Assembly: GCF_001691555.1 (NCBI RefSeq)
Contig: NZ_MAYN01000008.1
Span: 1,010,617-1,074,616, forward strand
DNA from: Pantoea eucrina
Lineage (GTDB): Bacteria; Pseudomonadota; Gammaproteobacteria; Enterobacterales; Enterobacteriaceae
DNA: 64,000 bases
Direction: 5' to 3'
This document shows positions 51,364 to 60,896 of this stretch, piece by piece. The translations under genes were made by a program, and so were the position numbers. Numbering within the stretch: position 1 is the stretch's first letter; each line of letters starts with the position of its first letter. The notes beneath the pieces are model-generated. The model had not been told where the DNA came from, made no database searches, and saw nothing but the letters and a program-made list of their open reading frames with translations.

Positions 51364-51556
51364 GCAGTTAAACAGCGGGTTAAATCAGTTAAGCAACAGC
51401 GCCAGACCTATCCTTTACATTTGGGTAAAAGTCTTAAATTCCATGGATTAAGTTTATCCAGGATAATTCCGCCTGATACTAACTGATATACTCATTTCGT
51501 TTTTTAAACCGACATATCAAGTATTAACTTGAGCGGCCTATTAAGAGAGGTATTTG

Positions 51557-52465
51557 ATGTCTGCCTATAAGTCAAAAGTAAAAAAAGCGGTAATCCCGGT
51601 TGCAGGTTTAGGTACGCGTATGCTGCCAGCGACCAAAGCTATTCCAAAAGAGATGTTACCGCTGGTCGATAAGCCGTTGATCCAGTATGTCGTAAATGAG
51701 TGTATTGCCGCGGGCATTAATGAAATTGTGCTGGTTACGCACTCTTCTAAAAACTCAATCGAAAACCACTTTGATACCAGTTTTGAACTGGAAGCCATGC
51801 TGGAGAAGCGTGTCAAGCGTCAGCTGCTGGATGAAATCCAGTCTATCTGCCCGCCACACGTTACCATTATGCAGGTGCGTCAGGGTATCGCTAAAGGCCT
51901 GGGCCATGCGGTGATGTGTGCACATCCGCTGGTAGGCGATGAGCCGGTAGCGGTCATTCTGCCAGACGTTATCATCGACGAATATGAGTCAAACCCGACC
52001 AAAGACAACCTGGCAGAGATGCTGGCGCGTTTTGAAGAAACCGGTCACAGCCAGATCATGGTTGAGCCAGTTGCAGACGTGACGGCATACGGTGTGGTTG
52101 ACTGCAAAGGTGCCGAGCTGAGCGCGGGCCAGAGTGCACCGATGGTGGGTGTGGTTGAGAAGCCAAAAGCGAATGAAGCGCCTTCTAACCTCGCGGTAGT
52201 GGGTCGTTATGTTCTCTCTGCTGACATCTGGCCTCTGCTGGCAAAAACCCCTCCGGGCGCAGGCGGCGAAGTTCAGCTGACCGACTCTATCGCTATGCTG
52301 ATGGAAAAAGAGACTGTAGAAGCCTATCACCTGACTGGCGTGAGCCATGACTGTGGTAACAAGCTGGGTTACATGCAGGCTTTTGTTGAGTACGGCGTAC
52401 GTCACCCGGTGCTAGGCAAAGATTTTGCACAGTGGCTGGACAACGCGGTAGGCAATAAAAAGTAA
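51557..52465 (+). CDS. galU: UTP-glucose-1-phosphate uridylyltransferase
   Basis: Makes UDP-glucose from UTP and glucose 1-phosphate, the precursor for LPS, EPS, trehalose and osmoregulated glucans. It has 302 residues, as in E. coli. The nucleotide-binding loop is [17 protein letters not shown], followed by [23 protein letters not shown] and the sugar-binding [10 protein letters not shown] are conserved. The ATG at 51557 has GAGG upstream; a TTG just before it could add one residue. ugd follows after 23 bases, so the two are likely co-transcribed. Confidence 0.98.
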   Translation: MSAYKSKVKKAVIPVAGLGTRMLPATKAIPKEMLPLVDKPLIQYVVNECIAAGINEIVLVTHSSKNSIENHFDTSFELEAMLEKRVKRQLLDEIQSICPPHVTIMQVRQGIAKGLGHAVMCAHPLVGDEPVAVILPDVIIDEYESNPTKDNLAEMLARFEETGHSQIMVEPVADVTAYGVVDCKGAELSAGQSAPMVGVVEKPKANEAPSNLAVVGRYVLSADIWPLLAKTPPGAGGEVQLTDSIAMLMEKETVEAYHLTGVSHDCGNKLGYMQAFVEYGVRHPVLGKDFAQWLDNAVGNKK

Positions 52466-52488
52466 TTCATTAAGCACAGGATAATTTA

Positions 52489-53829
52489 ATGAAAGTCACT
52501 GTATTTGGTATCGGCTATGTCGGTCTGGTTCAGGCTGCGGTGTTGGCCGAAGTCGGACATGACGTTCTCTGCATTGATGTCGACGCAAACAAAGTCGAAA
52601 ACCTGAAAAAAGGTGTGATCCCGATTTTCGAACCGGGTCTGACACCGCTGGTGATGTCCAATTATGAATCGGGCCGCCTGAAATTCAGTACTGACGCCAA
52701 AGAGGGCGTCAATCACGGTGTGATGCAATTTATTGCTGTTGGTACACCGCCTGACGAAGATGGTTCTGCCGATCTGAAATATGTGACCGCGGTAGCGCGT
52801 ACCATTGCAGAACACATGAACGATCACAAAGTCGTTATCGATAAATCAACGGTGCCGGTTGGCACGGCCGATCGCGTACGCAGTGTGATGCAGGATACGC
52901 TGAAACAGCGTGGTGCCAGCGTTGCTTTTGATGTGGTTTCCAATCCGGAATTCCTCAAAGAGGGTGCGGCAGTTAATGACTGCATGCGACCAGAGCGTAT
53001 TGTCGTCGGTACTGATAATGATGATGTCGTGGAACTGCTGCGCGAGCTCTATGAGCCGTTCAACCGTAACCACGATCGTATGATCCTGATGGATATCCGC
53101 AGTGCAGAGCTGACAAAATATGCGGCAAACTGCATGCTGGCGACCAAAATCAGCTTTATGAACGAGATTTCTAATCTTGCTGAGCTGCTGGGTGCCGACG
53201 TGGAGAAAGTCCGTCAGGGTATCGGTTCTGATTCCCGTATCGGCTATCACTTTATCTATCCTGGCTGCGGCTACGGCGGTTCCTGCTTCCCGAAAGATGT
53301 GCAGGCGCTGATCCGTACAGCAGAGTCTATTGGCTACCAGCCGCGCCTGCTGCAGGCGGTGGAAGAGGTCAATGACGCGCAGAAAAACAAGCTACCTGCC
53401 TTTATCAAGCGCCATTTTGGTAACGATCTGCGTGGTAAAACGTTTGCACTGTGGGGTCTGGCGTTTAAGCCAAACACCGACGATATGCGTGAAGCCTCCA
53501 GCCGTGTGCTGATGGAAGCGTTATGGGAAGCGGGCGCGTCGGTTCAGGCTTACGATCCGGAAGCGATGGAAGAAGCGCAGCGCATTTATGGTCATCGTGA
53601 CGATCTGAAACTCACCGGGACTAAAGAAGCGGCGCTGCAGGGCGCTGATGGTCTGGTTATCTGTACCGAGTGGCAGAATTTCCGGGCACCTGATTTTGAC
53701 GTAATTAAAAATGCGCTAAAACAACCCGTGATTTTTGATGGCCGTAACCTGTATGATCCAGAGCGTATCAGCAAACGCGGTTTCGTTTATTATGCAATCG
53801 GCCGCGGAGCGTCTATTCAAATTGCGTAA
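52489..53829 (+). CDS. ugd: UDP-glucose 6-dehydrogenase, long form
   Basis: NAD-dependent oxidation of UDP-glucose to UDP-glucuronate. At 446 residues it is of the long type seen in many Gram-negatives, not the 388-residue E. coli Ugd. The NAD motif is [10 protein letters not shown], the catalytic Cys266 lies in [11 protein letters not shown], and [16 protein letters not shown] marks the C-terminal UDP-binding domain. It sits between galU (23 bp) and uge (14 bp), a compact sugar-nucleotide cassette. In E. coli this place holds nothing between galU and hns. Confidence 0.96.
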   Translation: MKVTVFGIGYVGLVQAAVLAEVGHDVLCIDVDANKVENLKKGVIPIFEPGLTPLVMSNYESGRLKFSTDAKEGVNHGVMQFIAVGTPPDEDGSADLKYVTAVARTIAEHMNDHKVVIDKSTVPVGTADRVRSVMQDTLKQRGASVAFDVVSNPEFLKEGAAVNDCMRPERIVVGTDNDDVVELLRELYEPFNRNHDRMILMDIRSAELTKYAANCMLATKISFMNEISNLAELLGADVEKVRQGIGSDSRIGYHFIYPGCGYGGSCFPKDVQALIRTAESIGYQPRLLQAVEEVNDAQKNKLPAFIKRHFGNDLRGKTFALWGLAFKPNTDDMREASSRVLMEALWEAGASVQAYDPEAMEEAQRIYGHRDDLKLTGTKEAALQGADGLVICTEWQNFRAPDFDVIKNALKQPVIFDGRNLYDPERISKRGFVYYAIGRGASIQIA

Positions 53830-53843
53830 TAAATGAGGGATGT

Positions 53844-54851
53844 ATGAATTTTCTGGTTACCGGCGCAGCAGGATTTATCGGTTTTCACGTAAGCCAGCGT
53901 TTGCTCGCTGCCGGTCACCAGGTTGTCGGTATCGATAACCTGAATGACTATTATGATGTCAGCCTGAAACAGGCTCGCCTCGATCAGATTTTACCGCATC
54001 CCGCATTTACTTTTATTAAAATGGACCTGGCCGATCGCCAGGCCATTTCTTCTCTGTTTGAACAGCACGCGTTTGAGCGTGTTATCCATCTGGCCGCGCA
54101 GGCGGGTGTGCGTTACTCTATTGATAACCCGCATGCTTATGCAGATGCCAACCTTATCGGTCATCTGAATATTCTGGAAGGCTGCCGTCATCATAAGATT
54201 GGCCACCTTCTGTATGCATCTTCAAGCTCTGTTTACGGGCTGAATCGCAAAATGCCGTTCTCCACCGATGACACCGTTGATCATCCGGTTTCTCTCTATG
54301 CGGCCACTAAAAAAGCCAACGAACTGATGTCGCATACTTACTCACACCTTTATCAGCTCCCGACGACCGGACTGCGTTTCTTTACGGTTTATGGTCCATG
54401 GGGCCGGCCCGATATGGCGCTGTTTAAATTCACCCGTGCCATGCTGGCAGGTGAGGCGATCGACGTTTACAACCGCGGTGAGATGACGCGCGACTTTACC
54501 TATATAGACGATATCGCAGAGGCCATTGTTCGCCTGCAGGCGGTTGTGCCGCAGCCTGACAGCGCATGGAGCGTAGAGCAAGGTTCACCCGCCAGCAGCT
54601 CTGCGCCTTATCGGGTATATAATATTGGCAACAGTCAGCCCACGCGCCTGATGACCTATATTGAGTCGCTTGAAAAAGCGCTGGGCATTGAGGCGCAGAA
54701 AAACATGCTGCCTATGCAGCCTGGCGATGTTCTGGGCACCAGCGCAGATACGCAGCCTCTCTATGACGCTATTAATTTCCGGCCTCAGACCAGCGTAGAG
54801 CAGGGCGTCCAGCAGTTTGTCGACTGGTATCGCGATTTTTATCAGAAATAA
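53844..54851 (+). CDS. uge: NAD-dependent epimerase, probable UDP-glucuronate 4-epimerase
   Basis: Short-chain dehydrogenase/reductase epimerase of 335 residues. The NAD-binding TGAAGFIG motif is at residues 6-13 and the active-site pair is Tyr152-x3-Lys156 (YAATK), with Ser residues near 126-129 as the third catalytic position. The sequence resembles the Uge/Gla/LpsL type that makes UDP-galacturonate from UDP-glucuronate, and its place right after ugd, the source of that substrate, supports this. UDP-galactose epimerase activity cannot be excluded by sequence. UDP-GalA feeds LPS core or capsule. Confidence 0.88.
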   Translation: MNFLVTGAAGFIGFHVSQRLLAAGHQVVGIDNLNDYYDVSLKQARLDQILPHPAFTFIKMDLADRQAISSLFEQHAFERVIHLAAQAGVRYSIDNPHAYADANLIGHLNILEGCRHHKIGHLLYASSSSVYGLNRKMPFSTDDTVDHPVSLYAATKKANELMSHTYSHLYQLPTTGLRFFTVYGPWGRPDMALFKFTRAMLAGEAIDVYNRGEMTRDFTYIDDIAEAIVRLQAVVPQPDSAWSVEQGSPASSSAPYRVYNIGNSQPTRLMTYIESLEKALGIEAQKNMLPMQPGDVLGTSADTQPLYDAINFRPQTSVEQGVQQFVDWYRDFYQK

Positions 54852-54857
54852 GCCCGT

Positions 54858-54888
54858 AAAAAAGGAAGCCGCGGGCTTCCTTTTTTTT
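54858..54888. terminator. bidirectional terminator between uge and hns
   Basis: GGAAGCC and GGCTTCC form a 7-bp stem with a 3-base loop. Six A residues precede and eight T residues follow, so it works for uge (plus) and can end the convergent hns transcript (minus). Confidence 0.92.
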
Positions 54889-54948
54889 TACCTGGCGAAA
54901 CGGATACTGCAGTAAAAGTGCAGGCAGTAAAAACGAAGCACGCCGGAT

Positions 54949-55353
54949 TTACAGCAGGAAATCGTCCAGCTGTTTACCCTCTTCAATCGCTTTTTTAATG
55001 ACAGCAGGCGTGCGTCCCTGACCGGTCCATGTGCGGTTTTCACCATTTTCATCCACATAGCTGTACTTAGCGGGACGAGCAGCACGACGTGCTTTGGTTA
55101 CCGTTTTATTTTCTGATAACGCGTTCAGCAGTTCATTAGGATCGATACCGTCAGCCAGCAACATTTCACGATACTGTTCCAGTTTGCGGCTGCGTTCCGC
55201 ATTCTCAGCCTGAGCATGACTCTCTTCTTCACGACGCTCATTAACCACTACGTCAAGTTTTTCCAGCATCTCTTCCAGTGTTTCCAGAGAGCATTCGCGA
55301 GCCTGAGCACGCAATGTACGGATATTATTAAGGATTTTAAGTGCTTCGCTCAT
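54949..55353 (-). CDS. hns: histone-like nucleoid-structuring protein H-NS
   Basis: Global silencer of AT-rich and horizontally acquired DNA, and a nucleoid organiser. It has 134 residues (E. coli 137). The N-terminal coiled-coil dimerisation domain (about 1-65) and central linker are followed by the C-terminal DNA-binding domain, with [11 protein letters not shown] and the AT-hook-like [10 protein letters not shown] core. I used ATG 55353, giving the family start [17 protein letters not shown]. It converges on uge and is divergent from tdk. Confidence 0.98.
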   Translation of the reverse strand: MSEALKILNNIRTLRAQARECSLETLEEMLEKLDVVVNERREEESHAQAENAERSRKLEQYREMLLADGIDPNELLNALSENKTVTKARRAARPAKYSYVDENGENRTWTGQGRTPAVIKKAIEEGKQLDDFLL

Positions 55354-55726
55354 TGTTCTTATCTCAGAATATAAAAAAGGAGTGGTTAAGCCGTTCCATA
55401 ATAGTGTCGGGAATATATAACTGCAATAGAGAAGCCTGAGTGATGACATTTATTTATTGTTTGGTTATTTCAGCAGAGTTAATTATTCATAGCTGAGCTG
55501 CATAAATTATCCACGATATGTCACGCTGCGTGATAGCTATTCCATTTAACTGAATTAATTTAACCGCTATTAGTGTTTTAAACGCAGCGCGCCGGCATTG
55601 ATTTTCAGCAGGCAGCAGCCTGGCTTTCTGCTGCGGTAAACCCTGCACGTTGTGAGGTGCTCTGCGACAATACATTTGTGTTAAACTGCTGCACCCTGAA
55701 TTTAGTATCCCTGGAGAGACTGGTAA
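55354..55726. other. hns-tdk divergent spacer, no gene seen
   Basis: 373 bp, clearly AT-rich with A/T tracts (notably near 55430-55560) that suggest bent DNA, in keeping with H-NS autoregulation at its own promoter. No ORF or RNA gene was recognised. Cold-shock and Fis-dependent control known for E. coli hns could not be traced to specific sites here. Confidence 0.35.
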
Positions 55727-56347
55727 GTGGCTCAACTCTATTTCTATTACTCGGCGATGAATGCGGGAAAATCTACCGCACTGCTGCAATCTTCTTATAA
55801 CTATCAGGAGCGCGGCATGCGTACCCTGGTCTATACCGCAGAGATAGACGATAGATTTGGTGCCGGCGTGGTCAGCTCACGAATCGGGCTCTCTTCGCCC
55901 GCCTGTCTGTATAATGACAAAACAGAACTGGCGGAGGCGATAGCAGAAGAACATGCGCGCCAGCCCGTACACTGCGTGCTGGTGGATGAAAGCCAGTTCC
56001 TGACGCGTGAGCAGGTTTATGCGCTCTCTGATGTCGCAGACAATCTTGATATTCCGGTTCTCTGCTACGGCCTGCGCACTGACTTCCGCGGTGAGCTGTT
56101 CACCGGCAGCCAGTACCTTCTTGCCTGGGCCGATAAACTGGTGGAGCTTAAAACAATTTGCCACTGCGGCCGTAAAGCCAGTATGGTGCTGCGCCTTGAC
56201 GGGGAGGGCAGACCGTTTAGCGAAGGGGAGCAGGTCGTAATTGGTGGTAACGAGCGTTATATATCTGTATGCCGGAAACATTACAAGCAGGCGATTAATC
56301 TGGGCACGCGCGACGCCATATATGGTGCTAATCCGCCGCCGCTTTAA
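55727..56347 (+). CDS. tdk: thymidine kinase
   Basis: ATP-dependent phosphorylation of thymidine (and deoxyuridine) in pyrimidine salvage. It has 206 residues (E. coli 205). The P-loop is in SAMNAGKST (residues 9-17), the catalytic Glu in LVDESQF, and zinc ligands in CHCGRKAS and SVCRKHY. The start is GTG at 55727, giving [10 protein letters not shown] bidirectional terminator separates it from convergent adhE. Confidence 0.98.
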   Translation: MAQLYFYYSAMNAGKSTALLQSSYNYQERGMRTLVYTAEIDDRFGAGVVSSRIGLSSPACLYNDKTELAEAIAEEHARQPVHCVLVDESQFLTREQVYALSDVADNLDIPVLCYGLRTDFRGELFTGSQYLLAWADKLVELKTICHCGRKASMVLRLDGEGRPFSEGEQVVIGGNERYISVCRKHYKQAINLGTRDAIYGANPPPL

Positions 56348-56356
56348 TTGGCCAGC

Positions 56357-56390
56357 CATAAAAAAACCCGCCGCAGCGGGTTTTTTATTT
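56357..56390. terminator. bidirectional Rho-independent terminator between tdk and adhE
   Basis: AACCCGC and GCGGGTT flank a 4-base loop, with A and T runs on both sides. It serves tdk (plus) and adhE (minus). Confidence 0.92.
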
Positions 56391-56398
56391 TCAGCAGG

Positions 56399-59077
56399 TT
56401 ACGCTTTCTTTACTTTTTTTTCCCGCGCGGCAGGCTGGAGTTCACAGATTTCTGCAGAAGGCACGTCCGTTTCTGAATAATCACGTCCGTAGAACGTATC
56501 CAGCATAATCTGTTTTAGCTCAGCAATTAATGGATAGCGTGGGTTGGCACCGGTGCACTGATCGTCAAAAGCATCTTCAGCCAGCTTATCAACCTTCGCC
56601 AGAAAGTCTGCTTCCTGCACACCCGCTTCGCGAATAGAGGCAGGAATACCGAGTTGCACTTTCATTTCATCCAGCCATGCCAGCAGTTTTTCAATTTTTT
56701 GCGCCGTACGGTCACCGGGCTGAGTCAGGCCAAGGTGGTCAGCAATCTCCCCATAGCGGCGCCGCGCCTGCGGCCTGTCATACTGACTAAAGGCTGTCTG
56801 TTTCGTCGGGTTATCATTGGCGTTATAGCGAATGACGTTACCAATAAGCAGGGCGTTTGCCAGCCCGTGCGGGATATGGAACTCTGAGCCAAGCTTATGG
56901 GCCATAGAGTGGCATACCCCAAGGAAAGCGTTGGCAAAAGCGATGCCGGCGATAGTGGCTGCGTTATGAACCCGTTCACGTGCGACCGGGTTTTTAGCAC
57001 CATCGCGATAGCTGGCGGGCAGGTTCTCTTTGAGCAGTTTCAGTGCCTGCAGCGCCTGTCCATCGGAATACTCATTGGCAAGCACTGAGACATAGGCCTC
57101 CAGCGCATGCGTCACTGCATCAAGGCCGCCAAAGGCGCAGAGCGAGCGCGGCATATCCATCACCAGGTTGGCATCCACAATGGCCATATCCGGCGTTAAT
57201 GCGTAATCTGCCAGTGGATATTTTTGCCCGGTGGCGTCATCGGTGACAACGGCAAAAGGTGTAACTTCTGAACCTGTGCCTGACGTTGTGGTAATGGCGA
57301 CCATGCGGGCTTTCACGCCCATTTTCGGGAAGGTATAAATACGCTTGCGGATATCCATGAAACGCAGCGCCAGCTCTTCAAAATGTGTTTCCGGATGCTC
57401 ATACATCACCCACATGATTTTTGCCGCATCCATCGGCGAGCCGCCGCCCAGCGCAATAATCACGTCGGGCCGGAAACTGTGCATCTGCTCGGCGCCCTTG
57501 CGGACAATGCTCAGGGTCGGGTCAGCTTCCACCTCAAAGAATATCTCAGTTTCGATACCCTGTGACTTCAGCACCCGTGTAACCTGATCGGCATAGCCGT
57601 TATTAAACAAAAAGCGATCGGTAACGATAAACGCACGTTTAGCACCCTCAGCCGCCACCTCTTCCAGCGCAATCGGAAGGGAGCCGCGGCGAAAGTAGAT
57701 AGACTTCGGTAACTTATGCCACAACATATTTTCTGCTCGCTTAGCCACAGTTTTTTTATTGATCAGATGTTTGGGGCCGACGTTTTCAGAGATAGAGTTG
57801 CCTCCCCAGGAGCCGCAGCCCAGCGTCAGAGAAGGCGCCAGTTTAAAGTTATACAGGTCGCCGATGCCGCCCTGCGAGGCCGGGGTGTTGATCAGAATGC
57901 GGGCGGTCTTCATCTTGTCGCCAAAATAGTGGATCCGCCCGGACTCATTATCCTGATCGGTGTAGAGGCAGGAGGTATGGCCAATGCCGCCCATAGCGAC
58001 CAGTTTCTCAGCTTTTTCTACCGCATCCGTAAAATCTTTTGCACGATACATCGCCAGCGTTGGCGAGAGCTTTTCATGCGCAAAAGGTTCCGATTCATCA
58101 ACGGCTGAAACCTCACCGATTAAAATTTTGGTACTCTGCGGGACGCTGATGCCGGCAAGCGCAGCAATGTTGCAGGCGGGCTGTCCCACAATTGCCGCGT
58201 TCAGCGCGCCATTTTTCAGCAGGATGCTCTGTACTGCACTCAGTTCATGACCCTGCAGCAGATAGCCGCCGTGGCTGGCAAAGCGTTCACGGACCGCGTC
58301 ATAGACCGCATCAACAATAATGACCGACTGTTCAGAGGCACAAATAACGCCGTTATCAAACGTTTTCGACATCAAAATTGAGGCGACCGCCCGTTTAATA
58401 TCGGCCGTTTCGTCAATGACCACCGGCGTATTGCCAGCGCCAACGCCGATAGCCGGTTTACCCGAGCTGTAAGCCGCTTTAACCATCCCCGGGCCGCCTG
58501 TCGCCAGAATCAGATTAATATCCGGATGATGCATCAGCTGGTTAGAAAGCTCGACCGAAGGCGCGTCGATCCAGCCGATAATATCCCGGGGGGCACCTGC
58601 CGCGACAGCCGCCTGCAGCACAATATCGGCGGCTTTATTGGTGGCATCTTTTGCGCGCGGATGCGGAGAAAAGATAATGCCGTTACGGGTTTTCAGACTG
58701 ATAAGCGCCTTAAAAATAGCGGTGGAGGTTGGGTTGGTAGTAGGGACTATACCGCAGATAAGGCCAATGGGTTCGGCAATGGTAATGGTGCCAAAGGTGT
58801 CATCGCTTGCCAGCACGCCACAGGTTTTCTCATCCTTGTAAGCGTTGTAGATATATTCTGAAGCAAAATGATTTTTGATTACTTTATCTTCAACGATACC
58901 CATGCCCGATTCCGCTACCGCCATTTTGGCTAGCGGAATGCGGGCATCTGCCGCCGCCAGCGCCGCGGCGCGAAAGATTGCATCAACCTGTTCCTGATTA
59001 AAACTGGCAAATTCACGCTGCGCGCGTTTTACGCGTTCAACCAGTGCATTGAGTTCGGCAACATTGGTTACGGCCAT
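56399..59077 (-). CDS. adhE: bifunctional acetaldehyde-CoA/alcohol dehydrogenase
   Basis: Fermentative enzyme turning acetyl-CoA into ethanol with two NADH, and forming spirosome filaments. It has 892 residues (E. coli 891). The N-terminal aldehyde dehydrogenase domain (about 1-440) has the catalytic Cys in GVICASEQS. The C-terminal iron-dependent alcohol dehydrogenase domain (about 450-870) has GGGSPMDAAK and the metal-binding His cluster near GVCHSMAHKLG and FHIPHG. The C-terminal tail is basic (REKKVKKA). Redox control by Cra, Fnr and a structured leader is known in E. coli; nothing specific is visible here. Confidence 0.98.
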   Translation of the reverse strand: MAVTNVAELNALVERVKRAQREFASFNQEQVDAIFRAAALAAADARIPLAKMAVAESGMGIVEDKVIKNHFASEYIYNAYKDEKTCGVLASDDTFGTITIAEPIGLICGIVPTTNPTSTAIFKALISLKTRNGIIFSPHPRAKDATNKAADIVLQAAVAAGAPRDIIGWIDAPSVELSNQLMHHPDINLILATGGPGMVKAAYSSGKPAIGVGAGNTPVVIDETADIKRAVASILMSKTFDNGVICASEQSVIIVDAVYDAVRERFASHGGYLLQGHELSAVQSILLKNGALNAAIVGQPACNIAALAGISVPQSTKILIGEVSAVDESEPFAHEKLSPTLAMYRAKDFTDAVEKAEKLVAMGGIGHTSCLYTDQDNESGRIHYFGDKMKTARILINTPASQGGIGDLYNFKLAPSLTLGCGSWGGNSISENVGPKHLINKKTVAKRAENMLWHKLPKSIYFRRGSLPIALEEVAAEGAKRAFIVTDRFLFNNGYADQVTRVLKSQGIETEIFFEVEADPTLSIVRKGAEQMHSFRPDVIIALGGGSPMDAAKIMWVMYEHPETHFEELALRFMDIRKRIYTFPKMGVKARMVAITTTSGTGSEVTPFAVVTDDATGQKYPLADYALTPDMAIVDANLVMDMPRSLCAFGGLDAVTHALEAYVSVLANEYSDGQALQALKLLKENLPASYRDGAKNPVARERVHNAATIAGIAFANAFLGVCHSMAHKLGSEFHIPHGLANALLIGNVIRYNANDNPTKQTAFSQYDRPQARRRYGEIADHLGLTQPGDRTAQKIEKLLAWLDEMKVQLGIPASIREAGVQEADFLAKVDKLAEDAFDDQCTGANPRYPLIAELKQIMLDTFYGRDYSETDVPSAEICELQPAAREKKVKKA

Positions 59078-59465
59078 AATACTCTCCTGAGGAAGTTAAA
59101 CTTTTTTAGTAAACAGGCCAGCGCAGAGAAAGAAATCAGCTAAGGTTTGACTGTGGCTGGCCTGGCTGTTTAGTAAAAAGGTCTGACGTGAATAATTTAC
59201 TGCCCCCAGCGTAGCGCTGCTGGAAGGGCATAATCATGATGCAGATCAAGGGATGCTGCAGGGGAATAGTGGCCAGCTAGATCGTTTACCACTAAAGGTA
59301 GCGTTTTTTAGACGCTGCCGTTCTGCAGGCCTAATCAGACACAGACAGATTTTTATGCCATAGCTGTAGCGGACATATAGCAGATATTTCTGCCATTACG
59401 GCTGTTTTTCAGCAGACATATGCACTACATTAAGCGCGTTTTTTTGACTTTTTCAGGAGCCTGTT
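59078..59465. other. adhE-ychE divergent spacer, no gene seen
   Basis: 388 bp containing the adhE leader and promoters for both flanking genes. No ORF and no recognised RNA. In E. coli the adhE leader is long, folded and processed by RNase III; comparable length is present here but conserved structure could not be verified by eye. The ychE Shine-Dalgarno sequence AGGAG lies just before the GTG start. Confidence 0.35.
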
Positions 59466-60113
59466 GTGACCCCCGTGCTACTCGATCTCTCCGGCTACAT
59501 AAAATTTTTTGTTGGCCTGTTTGCGCTGGTGAATCCGGTAGGCATTATTCCGGTTTTCATCAGCATGACCAGCTATCAGGCGGCGGCTGAACGCAATAAA
59601 ACCAACCTTACAGCTAACCTTGCAGTCGCTATTATTCTCTGGACGTCACTGTTTCTTGGGGATGGCATCCTGCATCTTTTTGGTATTTCAATCGACTCAT
59701 TCCGTATTGCAGGCGGCATACTGGTTGTCACCATTGCCATGTCTATGATCAGCGGCAAGCTGGGCGAAGATAAGCAAAACAAGCAGGAAAAATCAGAAAC
59801 GGCTATTCGTGAAAGCATTGGTGTAGTGCCGCTGGCGCTGCCGCTTATGGCAGGACCGGGCGCGATCAGTTCCACGATAGTCTGGAGCTCACGCTATCAT
59901 AGCTGGCTTAATTTGCTGGGTTTTACGGTGGCTATTGCAGTATTCGCCTTTTGCTGCTGGCTGTTGTTCAGAGCGGCGCCATTAATGGTGCGGGTATTAG
60001 GTCAGACCGGCATTAACGTTATTACCCGTATTATGGGCTTATTATTGATGGCATTGGGTATTGAATTTGTCGTTACCGGTATTAAAGCTATTTTTCCGGG
60101 TTTACTAAATTAA
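59466..60113 (+). CDS. ychE: MarC family inner-membrane protein YchE
   Basis: A 215-residue membrane protein with about six hydrophobic helices, MarC/UPF0056 family, the same length as E. coli YchE. Conserved parts are FVGLFALVNPVGIIPVF near the start, SMISGKLGEDKQNKQEKSE in a cytoplasmic loop, and LPLMAGPGAISSTIV. Function is not known; MarC was wrongly named for antibiotic resistance. The start is GTG at 59466 after AGGAG. A hairpin at 60150-60191 probably ends transcription. Confidence 0.94.
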   Translation: MTPVLLDLSGYIKFFVGLFALVNPVGIIPVFISMTSYQAAAERNKTNLTANLAVAIILWTSLFLGDGILHLFGISIDSFRIAGGILVVTIAMSMISGKLGEDKQNKQEKSETAIRESIGVVPLALPLMAGPGAISSTIVWSSRYHSWLNLLGFTVAIAVFAFCCWLLFRAAPLMVRVLGQTGINVITRIMGLLLMALGIEFVVTGIKAIFPGLLN

Positions 60114-60149
60114 TTCAGACTTGATTTTACCCAAAAAAGATCTTTATGA

Positions 60150-60191
60150 ACCAAAAGGGTGCATCACGCGGTGCGGGTGCACTCTTTTGGT
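60150..60191. terminator. long hairpin between ychE and the unknown ORF
   Basis: ACCAAAAGGGTGCA and TGCACTCTTTTGGT are 13-of-14 complementary, flanking a 14-base GC-rich loop (which may pair further as ACCGC/GCGGT type). It starts 36 bases past the ychE stop, and its loop boundary coincides with the stop codon of the minus-strand ORF. There is no adjacent T run, so it may be a bidirectional stop or an inverted-repeat remnant of a mobile element. Confidence 0.5.
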
Positions 60192-60448
60192 GAAATTATT
60201 TGCCATTCTACTTTTACGGTATTTTTTATCACTTTCGCTACTTCCCTGCCTGCTTCCGCGTAATGTCCGCTTTTTATTGTGATAATTGTCACAGATTTAC
60301 CTGCTGCTAAATGGTTTTTTAATGTGATTAGCTGTGCCTGATCTGGCAGAGAGTCGCTGAATATTCCGTCCTGAAGTAAAAACACCCTATATTTGCTTAG
60401 AAGCGTGTTGATATTTAATAAGTGAGTGCATAATCGCCAGAAATGCAT
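60164..60448 (-). CDS. unknown 94-codon AT-rich ORF
   Basis: Not recognised. The ATG at 60448 opens 94 codons. The peptide starts MHFWRLCTHLLN; its second half looks like an alpha/beta fold (LKNHLAAGKSVTIITIKSG, then AEAGREVAKVIKN). GC content is lower than the flanking genes and rare codons (AGG, CTA, ATA) are frequent, pointing to foreign origin or low expression. A weak ribosome-binding site (TAAGAA) precedes the ATG, and a promoter-like TTGAAA-17-TAAATA pair lies just upstream. It could be a real accessory gene, a fragment of a larger one, or chance. The E. coli ychE-oppA gap is a known place for extra genes. Confidence 0.4.
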   Translation of the reverse strand: MHFWRLCTHLLNINTLLSKYRVFLLQDGIFSDSLPDQAQLITLKNHLAAGKSVTIITIKSGHYAEAGREVAKVIKNTVKVEWQIISPKECTRTA

Positions 60449-60479
60449 TTATTTTCTTATTTTTCAGTTTCTTAACTAA

Positions 60480-60508
60480 TATTTAGCGGTAAAAATTAAC
60501 GCTTTCAA
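60480..60508 (-). promoter_or_regulatory. promoter-like sequence before the unknown ORF
   Basis: On the minus strand TTGAAA (5 of 6 to -35) and TAAATA (about 3-4 of 6 to -10) are separated by 17 bases, 32 bases before the ORF start. Confidence 0.3.
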
Positions 60509-60896
60509 CGTTATCCCGGACGTGATAAAAGAGAAATGGTTAACATTTTTCTGCATTGGCTTTGGCGCAATGGGATAGCTTCTGATAATTTCTGGCACTC
60601 TCTGGATTTTTATCGCTCTTTCAGCAGATGTGTACGCTTTTTGCTTATTAACACGCTGGTGAAGCCGCGGGCCGCAGTTATACCGGTAGAAAATTTCAGG
60701 AGCCGGGCGCTGTACTTATTCACTATCAAAAATATTGTGTGAGTCGCCAGCAGACATCTGCGCCCGCTGGCGGCTTATCGAGGTAACCCGGAAGGGTGCA
60801 GGGGTCTGCGTCCGACAGAGACGACGATCGCCCGGTTAACGGGATACGTCAGGCGATATAGCGCACTGACGACAATAATAAAACTGGAGCATAACA
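60509..60896. other. oppA upstream and leader region
   Basis: 388 bp without a supported gene. A 68-codon frame at 60536-60742 looks like chance (no ribosome-binding site, biased composition). The part next to oppA is rich in A and C (for example ACAATAATAAAA and GCATAACAATGAACAACATC), the type of sequence bound by the GcvB small RNA in E. coli and Salmonella oppA. TGGAGC seven bases before the ATG is the ribosome-binding site. No clear promoter hexamers were picked. Confidence 0.35.

Noticed and set aside
60536..60742. 68-codon frame upstream of oppA
   Set aside because: No ribosome-binding site, composition unlike a folded protein, lies in the oppA leader.
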